Source: Branchipolynoe longqiensis
Taxonomy: Eukaryota > Annelida > Polychaeta > Phyllodocida > Polynoidae
Direction: 5' to 3'
Assembly: GCA_030323885.1 (NCBI GenBank)
Contig: CM059194.1
Coordinates: forward strand, 6,099,686 to 6,163,685
Length of the DNA stretch: 64,000 nucleotides
This document shows positions 56,037-64,000 of the stretch, piece after piece. Made by a program: the position numbers and the translations under genes. How positions within the stretch are numbered: the first letter of the stretch is position 1; each line of letters opens with the position of its first letter. The notes below the pieces were generated by a model. The model ran no database searches and was not told the DNA's origin. It was given only the letters and a program-made list of their open reading frames with translations.

Positions 56037-56865
56037 TGTCGTGGGGGTGATGAAAATGGGAAATATTGCGCCTAGAGCGGGACTCGAACCCACATCTCTT
56101 TGCATTCTGGGCCAGTATGCTAACCATTACACCACCTAGGCTCCCTGATATCAACACACTACCCACGCCTACCTGTCTATGTGGTTACTTGCCTGAGAGG
56201 TCAGTGTAGACCCCTACACTCATCCCCCTGGAATTGTAAGTCTTTTACTGCTTACAATTACATACATACAGGCAATGCAATGCACTTACATACACAGGAT
56301 AGGTTCAACAACTATACAGCGCACAGCTTGTACAGGATCATAGTCACGGCAACCAGTGTAATGGGGGTGATGAAAATGGGATATATTCCTCCTAGAGCGG
56401 GACTCGAACCCACATCTCTTTGCATTCCGGGCCAGTGTGCTAACCATTACACCACCTAGGCTCCCTGATATCAACACACTACCCACGCCTACCTGTCTAT
56501 GTGGTTACTTGCCTGAGAGGTTAGTTCAGACCCCTACACTCATCCCCCTGGAATTGTAAGTCTTTTACTGCTTACAATTACATACATACAGGCAATGCAA
56601 TGCACTTACATACACAGGGTAGGTTCAACAACTATACAGCGCACAGCTTGTACAGGAACATAGTCACGGCAACCAGTGTAATGGGGGTGATGAAAATGGG
56701 ATATATTGCGCCTAGAGCGGGACTCGAACCCACATCTCTTTGCATTCCGGGCCAGTGTGCTAACCATTACACCACCTAGGCTCCCTGATATCAACACACT
56801 ACCCACGCCTACCTGTCTATGTGGTTACTTGCCTGAGAGGTCAGTGCAGACCACTACACTACCTT
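56037..56865 (-). mobile_element. SINE-C, tandem trimer
   Basis: Three units in a row, each with gcgggactcgaacccacatc, aaccattacaccacctaggc and gcctacctgtctatgtggtt. The second and third are nearly identical over about 320 bases, including catccccctggaattgtaag and cagcgcacagcttgtacagg. Confidence 0.9.
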
Positions 56866-56899
56866 ACTTTACTTTAAAGTAACTTCTAATTTAAGATGA

Positions 56900-57543
56900 T
56901 TAAAGCTGCATAGTCAGATGAAAACATCAAATTTTCAAAACCAAAACAATTATCTAAATTTGATTCTACACATCTAACTTAGATACTGGTGCAGTTATTA
57001 AGCATTTGTTCCCACATAGAAGGCATTTTAATAGAATCTGTTACTGTTACTGTCAAAGCTTAGGTGTGCTTGCCAGAATGAATATTGTATGGTTGGACAT
57101 CGAATATCTCAAAAGTTGGTTATTTAAAATATAAGTTAGTTCAAGCTAAGGTACATTATAACAATCAACCTGTTCTCTGTGGCAGAGTGGTTAGAGTGTC
57201 TGACTTTTTTCTAGGTCGGACTCCTAATCTGAAGGTCAGTGGTTCGATTCCCTGTGCCCTCACCTTTGCCAATTTGGATTTCCACCGCTGTGTATAACTT
57301 ACAGCGTCATCAAAGGCGAGTTGCTCTCATACCATGTCTATGTGGTGTGGGAGGTTAAAAATCCCTTGGGTCGGTAAAAGTGTAGGCTCGGGCTTTCTAT
57401 CGACAAACTGTCTAATGGTGAAAACAAGCCTATTCAGGCTTATCCATGATAGGCAGTATAAATAATCAAGAACAAATAAAAACCTAATGTATTTATCTAA
57501 GAAAATGTCAGAAACCCAAAGCCACCGGACTATGTAACTTTAA
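56900..57543. mobile_element. TTAA MITE with SINE-D inserted
   Basis: The ends TTAAAGCTGCATAGTCAGAT and caccggactatgtaactttaa are inverted. SINE-D at 57172-57480 lies within. Confidence 0.85.
57172..57480 (+). mobile_element. SINE-D, full length
   Basis: The tRNA-like head has A box tggcagagtggttagagtgt and B box gtggttcgattccctgtgcc; body ggatttccaccgctgtgtat and gtgtaggctcgggctttcta; tail gaaaacaagcctattcaggc, taggcagtataaataatcaa, A-rich end. Confidence 0.9.
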
Positions 57544-58009
57544 TTTAGGAGGTATTTGGAGTGTAAACATCCAAATTTATTTTTTGGCTTGCTTGTCAAA
57601 ACTCAGTCACAGGTTGTATTAAATTGACTTAGTATGCCCTTCTATGTTCCAACAAATACTTAATAAGTACACCAGTATCTAAGTTGGATATGTAGCAGGG
57701 TAGGGAAATAAGGACTGCCCGGTTGCCCTGGGCACCGAGTAAACTCGGTTGGGCAGGTGAAGTTTTCAGTGACCTGCCCGAATGGGCAAGTCATTATTTT
57801 TCTGATCTGCAGTAGCAGATTTCAGTTTCAATTGGTTGACTTGGGCTTGGGCAAGTAGTTTTGATACTCAGGCAAGTAGAAAATTCAGTCACCACTTGCC
57901 CAATTGGGCAAGTGGGAAAAAGTTACTGTCCTACCCTGTGTATGTTCAAGTTTAGATAAATGTTTTACTTTCGAAGATTCTATGCTATTGTCGGACTATG
58001 CAGCTTTAA
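57544..58009. mobile_element. TTAA MITE, right part, with another MITE inserted
   Basis: Shares aatacttaataagtacacca and aagttggatatgtag and ends gtcggactatgcagctttaa. The left terminus is missing, so it follows directly on the preceding copy. Confidence 0.75.
57702..57946. mobile_element. MITE with CAGGGTAGG terminus, copy 2
   Basis: The ends cagggtagggaaataa and ttactgtcctaccctg are inverted; the interior matches 50042-50268. A CAGGG start would suit hAT, but no clear 8-bp duplication is seen. Confidence 0.75.
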
Positions 58010-58019
58010 TTTACGTTGT

Positions 58020-58301
58020 AAATAAGGTAGGCCATAAGAAACAAGTGGCAGTACTTGTAATGCGCGTGCACAGATACACAAATTAGCAAATATTATAATC
58101 GAAGCACATAAAAACTCTGATACCAAAGGATTCAGCAGTAACAGGTTCTATTAAATCGGTTTCGTATCCCCTCCCATGCAGAAATACATGCTTAATACAA
58201 TAAGTGCACCAATATCTAAAGTCGATATGTAGGATCAAATCTAGCTATGTGTTTTAGTTTGAAAATTTGATGTTTTCATTGGACTATGTATGCAGCTTTA
58301 A
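58020..58301. mobile_element. TTAA MITE, right part, running into the 93-bp array
   Basis: Shares cagcagtaacaggttctatt and taagtgcaccaatatctaaa. It ends ttggactatgtatgcagctttaa, a right terminus with TATG duplicated. Confidence 0.75.
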
Positions 58302-61186
58302 CTAACAAACTGTCAGCAAATTTTCTGCAAAACGGAGCCCCAATGCAATTTACTCACATCAAACTGAAAACGTGGACCATGTATGTAGATTTAAATTACA
58401 AATTGTCAGCAAATTGTCTGCAAAACGGAGCCCCAATACAATTTACTCTCATCAAACTGAAAACGTGGACTATGTATGTAGATTTAAATTACAAATTGTC
58501 AGCAAATTGTCTGCAAAACGGAGCCCCAATACAATTTACTCACATCAAACTGAAAACGTGGACTATGTATGTAGATTTAAATTACAAATTGTCAGCAAAT
58601 TGTCTGCAAAACGGAGCCCCAATGCAATTTACACTCATCAAACTGAAAACGTGGACCATGTATGTAGATTTAAATTACAAATTGTCAGCAAATTGTCTGC
58701 AAAACGGAGCCCCAATGCAATTTACACTCATCAAACTGAAAACGTGGACCATGTATGTAGATTTAAATTACAAACTGTCAGCAAATTGTCAGCAAAACGT
58801 AGCCTCAATACAATTTACTCACATCAAACTGAAAACGTGGACTATGTATGTAGATTTAAATTACAAATTGTCAGCAAATTGTCTGCAAAACGGAGCCCCA
58901 ATGCAATTTACTCTCATCAAACTGAAAACGTGGACTATGTATGTAGATTTAAATTACAAATTGTCAGCAAATTGTCTGCAAAACGGAGCCCCAATGCAAT
59001 TTACTCTCATCAAACTGAAAACGTGGACTATGTATGTAGATTTAAATTACAAATTGTCAGCAAAACGGAGCCCCAATGCAATTTACTCACATCAAACTGA
59101 AAACGTGGACTATGTATGTAGATTTAAATTACAAATTGTCAGCAAATTGTCAGCAAAACGTAGCCTCAATACAATTTACACTCATCAAACTGAAAACGTG
59201 GACTATGTATGTAGATTTAAATTACAAATTGTCAGCAAATTGTCTGCAAAACGGAGCCCCAATGCAATTTACTCTCATCAAACTGAAAACGTGGACTATG
59301 TATGTAGATTTAAATTACAAACTGTCAGCAAATTGTCAGCAAAACGAAGCCCCAATGCAATTTACACTCATCAAACTGAAAACGTGGACTATGTATGTAG
59401 ATTTAAATTACAAATTGTCAGCAAATTGTCAGCAAAACGTAGCCTCAATACAATTTACACTCATCAAACTGAAAACGTTGACTATGTATGTAGATTTAAA
59501 TTACAAATTGTCACAAATTGTCTGCAAAACGGAGCCCCAATGCAATTTACTCTCATCAAACTGAAAACGTGGACTATGTATGCAGCTTTAACTAACAAAC
59601 TGTCAGCAAATTGTCTGCAAAACGGAGCCCCAATGCAATTTACTCTCATCAAACTGAAAACGTGGACTATGTATGTAGATTTAAATTACAAACTGTCAGC
59701 AAAACGAAGCCCCAATGCAATTTACACTCATCAAACTGAAAACGTGGACTATGTATGTAGATTTAAATTACAAACTGTCAGCAAATTGTCTGCAAAACGG
59801 AGCCCCAATGCAATTTACACTCATCAAACTGAAAACGTGGACTATGTATGTAGATTTAAATTACAAATTGTCAGCAAAACGGAGCCCCAATGCAATTTAC
59901 TCTCATCAAACTGAAAACGTGGACTATGTATGTAGATTTAAATTACAAACTGTCAGCAAATTGTCAGCAAAACGAAGCCCCAATGCAATTTACACTCATC
60001 AAACTGAAAACGTGGACTATGTATGTAGATTTAAATTACAAACTGTCAGCAAATTGTCTGCAAAACGGAGCCCCAATGCAATTTACACTCATCAAACTGA
60101 AAACGTTGACTATGTATGTAGATTTAAATTACAAATTGTCAGCAAATTGTCAGCAAAACGTAGCGTCAATACAATTTACACTCATCAAACTGAAAACGTT
60201 GACTATGTATGTAGATTTAAATTACAAATTGTCACAAATTGTCTGCAAAACGGAGCCCCAATGCAATTTACTCTCATCAAACTGAAAACGTGGACTATGT
60301 ATGTAGATTTAAATTACAAATTGTCAGCAAATTGTCTGCAAAACGGAGCCCCAATGCAATTTACACTCATCAAACTGAAAACGTGGACTATGTATGTAGA
60401 TTTAAATTACAAATTGTCACAAATTGTCTGCAAAACGGAGCCCCAATGCAATTTACACTCATCAAACTGAAAACGTGGACTATGTATGTAGATTTAAATT
60501 ACAAATTGTCACAAATTGTCTGCAAAACGGAGCCCCAATGCAATTTACACTCATCAAACTGAAAACGTGGACTATGTATGTAGATTTAAATTACAAATTG
60601 TCAGCAAATTGTCTGCAAAACGGAGCCCCAATGCAATTTACACTCATCAAACTGAAAACGTGGACTATGTATGTAGATTTAAATTACAAATTGTCACAAA
60701 TTGTCTGCAAAACGGAGCCCCAATGCAATTTACACTCATCAAACTGAAAACGTGGACTATGTATGTAGATTTAAATTACAAATTGTCAGCAAAATGGAGC
60801 CCCAATGCAATTTACTCTCATCAAACTGAAAACGTTGACTATGTATGTAGATTTAAATTACAAACTGTCAGCAAATTGTCAGCAAAACGGAGACCCAATG
60901 CAATTTACTCTCATCAAACTGAAAACGTTGACTATGTATGTAGATTTAAATTACAAATTGTCACAAATTGTCTGCAAAAAAGAGCCCCAATGCAATTTAC
61001 ACTCATCAAACTGAAAATGTGGACTATATATGTAGATTTAAATTACAAATTGTCAGCAAAATGGAGCCCCAATGCAATTTACACTCATCAAACTGAAAAC
61101 GTTGACTATGTATGTTGCTTTAAATTACAAATTGTCAGCAAAACGTAGCCGCAATGCAATTTACACTCATCAAACTGAAAACGCTT
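58275..61186 (+). repeat. Satellite array, 93-bp unit (with 92- and 82-bp variants), about 32 copies
   Basis: The unit is tatgtagatttaaattacaa, attgtcagcaaattgtctgc, aaaacggagccccaatgcaa, tttacwctcatcaaactgaa, aacgtggac. Variants lack 11 bases (caaattgtctg) or one base (gtcacaaattg for gtcagcaaattg). Since 93 is 31 codons, a 542-codon frame opens at 58286, but all three forward frames stay open in parts and the short variants shift them, so I do not call a gene. The first unit and one at 59573 read tatgcagctttaactaac, which is the MITE right end. Confidence 0.97.
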
Positions 61187-61435
61187 CTACCGGAGCCGAG
61201 CCTGTCCCAGCCACTTACGGTAATGCCAGGGAGCACATGATCACGGTAACATCCCCACAAGGTCATTGGTTGTAATGCGAAGCATTGCGCTTGATGCGAG
61301 GAGAGGAAGAGACCCTCACCCCCCCCTCCCCGGTCGTCGCGCAGCATTCTCACCTCGCGCGACGTCCGCCTCTCAGCTTTCTTCCTCCCCCCTCCCTGCT
61401 TTCGCACCTCACCTGTCATCCGCCCTCCTGCCCTC

Positions 61436-61470
61436 CCTTATAAGGCCGCCCACCGGCCTCCCTCAGTCAT
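61436..61470 (+). promoter_or_regulatory. TATA box and initiator before the gag-like gene
   Basis: TATAAGG at about 61440 is followed some 30 bases later by ctcagtcattc, which resembles an initiator. The ATG at 61570 follows about 100 bases on. Confidence 0.45.
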
Positions 61471-61569
61471 TCGCCTTCCAGCCGCCTCCATGCTCTGCCT
61501 TTTTCCTGTCTGGCTCTTCATCCCCGCTGCTTCACCTCGGACCGCCGCCCCGCCTCAGGCTCCTACACT

Positions 61570-62453
61570 ATGCCCGGACACGGAAAGGGAAGAGGCCGCA
61601 AGAGCTCACGGCCGACCGCCCAGGCCACGCCGGGACCCGCCTCGGGGTCGCCCGGGGACACCTCAACACCTCCGGCGCCGGCCTTCCCCTCGGCGACCTC
61701 GGGCGCCGACAGAGCCCTCATTCTCGAGGCCCTGCAGCACCTCACTACGCGCATGGACGCCCTCGAGTCGGGGGGAGCCCGAGGAGCCCCGGAGCAACTG
61801 CAGGCGGCGTACACCACGCCGCCCGCCCCAGCACCTCGGGCGCGGGCCGCCGCCGGGGCCCGGCCCCCGCCGCCACCTCAAGCGACTCTGCCCGGAGCAG
61901 CCCACCCCCACTATCAACAGTACGACCGCCTCGCCGCCCGAGGCGAGCCCGCTCCCCCCCCCCAGCCTACCTCCAGGACGTCGCCGAGGACCACACCCCA
62001 GCATCTGCGGCCGACGCTGTCCGCGAGATCCTCGCTTCCGCCGAGGCACACCACACCGCCAGGCGCCCAGGCATCCCCTCGGGCTACATCTTCCCCTCCG
62101 ACCTCGTGGAGAGGGGTCCCGAGCGGAAGCCCGTGAGGAGGGGGGAGGCAACCAGGGACGAATACAACCTCGCCCTCCTCACCCTCTCCACCCACCCAGC
62201 CTTCTCCGCGCACTCCGTCCAGGGCCTACACCACCACCACCTCACCGTGATGAGGGACATCCTGGTGCATCCGTGGCCTACCGTCCGCCGCTACTCCGAG
62301 GCCATCTTCACCTGGATAGCGGACGGCAGACTTCCCCACGGATGGCATGACCCGGTGGCCCTCAACACCCTGAGGATGGACTCAAGGCATTATGACCTTG
62401 TTGCGAAATACAAATATAATTGTGTTTGTAGCTATGAAAAACATCACAAATAA
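61570..62453 (+). pseudogene. Gag-like ORF of a DIRS/Ngaro-type retroelement, frameshifted
   Basis: The N-terminal frame starts MPGHGKGRGRKSSRPTAQAT, then a Pro/Ala-rich tail after a short helix (DRALILEALQHLTTRMDAL). At a run of ten C (61954-61963) the coding sense moves to another frame, which carries the conserved-looking part: YLQDVAEDHTPAS, ADAVREILASAEAHH, GIPSGYIFPSDLVE, then VMRDILVHPWPTVRRYSEAI and FTWIADGRLPHGWHDP, stopping at 62453. The GC content is far above the surroundings. The w..vr.y..i...i..G.l pattern resembles gag-like proteins of tyrosine-recombinase retroelements; the assignment is by recall and not certain. A run-length error could explain the break. AATAAA follows at about 62451. 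Confidence 0.5.
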
Positions 62454-63091
62454 AACAATACAAATAAAAAAAGAAGATCATCCATTGTACTGACGAGCCA
62501 AGCATTCAATTTCATAGCTTACATTTTGTTGGTGTATATGTATACTTTTCTAGAAAGTGGCTTGGAGATAAATACCGTAAAAACTCACAATTAAGTTGAT
62601 TTATAAATAAATAAGGGAAGTTCTCAGAAGCACCTCAACTTATATGCGCATCAGTTCGCCAGTAAATATGTATAGTAAATGTACCTAGACTTATCTGCTG
62701 GCTTGCCCAATATGCGAGGTTTTACGGAACATGTTATATATATATATGTGATATGTAACGTATTATATGAATATAAAGGGGCGGAGCATTCTTGTGATAT
62801 TTATTTCGCTTTTATTATGTTATGTATAAACTCTTATGCGTATATTATTCATGCAATGTAATTATCCTATTATCCTTCTCTACTTGTCTTCTCCCCAACT
62901 CCTGGACAACTTGTATAAGTTTAGTGTGTTGGGTAGGTGGAGCTGGTGGTTGGTGTGCGGCCTGGAGGGCAGGTTAGCTGCTCCAAGCAGCCCTACTCCC
63001 GCCTCCCTCCGGTGCCTCCTGCTCCGCCCTCCGTCTGCCACGCTCCTTCCGCTATCTGACACACTGGTACACGTGGCTTCTACACGTGACC
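62454..63091. other. 3' flank of the first gag-like gene and leader of the second
   Basis: AT-rich to 62880 with A-rich stretches beside the AATAAA. It then turns GC-rich (62930-63090), with tgtataag at 62909-62916 as a possible TATA element of the next gene. No ORF supported. Confidence 0.4.
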
Positions 63092-64000
63092 ATGAGTAAG
63101 GAATTATGCTCGGCCTGCGGCGAGGAACATGAGGCACCAAGGGGGGCCAAATGTAAGAGGGCAAAACTTCCTACAGGAAAGAAAATTGTGAAGAGCGAAA
63201 TGGAGGAGGAGGATCGCACGGAGATGTCGGAGCAGACAGGAGCGAGCGGCGTGGACGGGACACGGGCTCGCAGGGAAAAGAAGGCTACTAAATACGACCG
63301 GGAAGTGGCAGTCGTCGAGGACGAGGAGGAGCGTACGTTGAGGGAACGACTCGAGCAAAAGGCATGCGAGCGGCGTAAGATGGCGCTGAGAGCGGCGTTG
63401 GAGGAGACCGATGAGGAGGACACGGTCGTGAAACCACGTGGCCGGGACAAAGCACGTAAATCACGGAAGCCCCGGGCTAGGGCGGCGCTATCTGCTGGGC
63501 ACGGTGACCCGAGCTCCAGCTCTTCCTCCTCAAGTTCTTCATCAAGTTCAAGCAGCAGCAGGAGCAGATCGAGGAGTCGGTCACGCCGCCACAGGAAGCG
63601 CCGCAGTAAGTTTGCCATTGACCGTTATGTAAAAGGGGAAAAGAGTATCAAGAAGGTCAGTTTTATAGAACTTATGTACGCGGCGCTTCTGTGGGGCATG
63701 AAAAAGGCGGAGAAAGTCGGGATGGAGATGCACCACGTCCGTGGCTACATGGGACATTTAGCTTATCTTTGTATGCATGCCACCACGGCAAACTATACGG
63801 ACGATGCGTACAGGGGCTATGATAAAGCAGTATGCGAGAAGGTTAAGGAAAAAGGCCTCAAACATTTTAAGCTAGGTGATCAGGAGCTGTCACTCCTACA
63901 CTTTAATCTGGACAATGCTAAGGCGCTAAAAGATACTAAGAAGGTGGCAGCCGCACGCACGGGCACGGGGGCTAAGAGGAGCTCGGAGCGTAGTAGTAAG
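63092..64000 (+). CDS. Gag-like protein of a DIRS/Ngaro-type retroelement, open at window end
   Basis: This frame of 303 codons has no stop before the last base. The N-terminus has a zinc-knuckle-like motif, CSACGEEHEAPRGAKC (residues 6-21; C-x2-C-x3-H-x7-C). A charged coiled region follows (EEERTLRERLEQKACERRKM, 78-97), then 16 Ser (141-156) and an RS repeat with a basic patch (157-173). The C-terminal half is the recognisable part: FAIDRYVKGEKSIKKVSFIE, then HHVRGYMGHLAYLCMHATTA, NYTDDAYRGYDKAV, KLGDQELSLLHFNLDNAK. This resembles the gag-like first ORF of DIRS/Ngaro elements of marine invertebrates. The start at 63092 has cgtgaccATGa. The rest of the element would be to the right: reverse transcriptase, RNase H and tyrosine recombinase. 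Confidence 0.6.
   Translation, partial: MSKELCSACGEEHEAPRGAKCKRAKLPTGKKIVKSEMEEEDRTEMSEQTGASGVDGTRARREKKATKYDREVAVVEDEEERTLRERLEQKACERRKMALRAALEETDEEDTVVKPRGRDKARKSRKPRARAALSAGHGDPSSSSSSSSSSSSSSSSRSRSRSRSRRHRKRRSKFAIDRYVKGEKSIKKVSFIELMYAALLWGMKKAEKVGMEMHHVRGYMGHLAYLCMHATTANYTDDAYRGYDKAVCEKVKEKGLKHFKLGDQELSLLHFNLDNAKALKDTKKVAAARTGTGAKRSSERSSK

Noticed and set aside
58286..59914. A 542-codon frame with 31-residue repeats
   Set aside because: It is a consequence of the 93-bp satellite unit; all forward frames are open in parts, and 82- and 92-bp units shift the frame. No splice or promoter support.
61266..61569. Longer upstream start for the gag-like gene at 61266
   Set aside because: That frame lies before the TATA box and differs from the frame of the basic N-terminus starting at 61570; it is Pro/Ser-rich leader sequence.

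Overview
This is eukaryotic nuclear DNA, most likely from a marine invertebrate and perhaps a mollusc or other lophotrochozoan. That guess rests on several tRNA-derived SINE families, CR1/Jockey-like LINEs, tyrosine-recombinase-type (DIRS/Ngaro-like) gag-like proteins, many short inverted-repeat (MITE-like) elements and abundant simple repeats. There are no operons or bacterial features. Species assignment is inference only.

Host gene: the only convincing non-transposon gene is on the minus strand. A GC-rich first coding exon (38532-38339), a second exon (2330-2168) and a third (1283-1013) are joined by splice sites whose phases agree. The gene runs off the left edge. Its first intron would be about 36 kb, so most of positions 2331-38338 is intron filled with mobile and tandem repeats. 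I do not recognise the protein. It has a Ser/Gly/Pro-rich N-terminus with a small Cys cluster and a later His-rich basic stretch.

Repeats, left to right: SINE copies, a GC-rich foldback and GT-rich minisatellite (1-6 kb); a TA-flanked DNA element split into a SINE, a 2.9-kb satellite of 34-bp units and an inverted second copy of the DNA element (6-12 kb); nested MITEs (12-16 kb); SINEs, TAA-flanked MITEs and minisatellites (17-29 kb); an inverted-repeat element with an inner duplication broken by a SINE (31-32 kb); mostly single-copy-looking intron and the presumed promoter region (35.8-39.6 kb); a decayed LINE (40-42 kb); a nest of five inverted-repeat elements (43.4-45.3 kb); a second decayed LINE (45.6-48.5 kb); a 67-bp tandem array, SINEs and long palindromes (48.7-54.3 kb); a G-rich block (55 kb); a run of TTAA-flanked MITEs that passes straight into a 2.9-kb array of about 93-bp units (56.9-61.2 kb).

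Right end: two gag-like genes on the plus strand are very GC-rich compared with their surroundings. The first (61570-62453) changes frame at a run of ten C. The second starts at 63092 and stays open for 303 codons to the last base of the window. They look like the 5' ends of DIRS/Ngaro-type retroelements.

In this annotation SINE-A is the commonest tRNA-headed family. SINE-B shares its head but has another tail, SINE-C has a different tRNA-like head, and SINE-D has a third head and a LINE-related 3' tail. These are working names given here.
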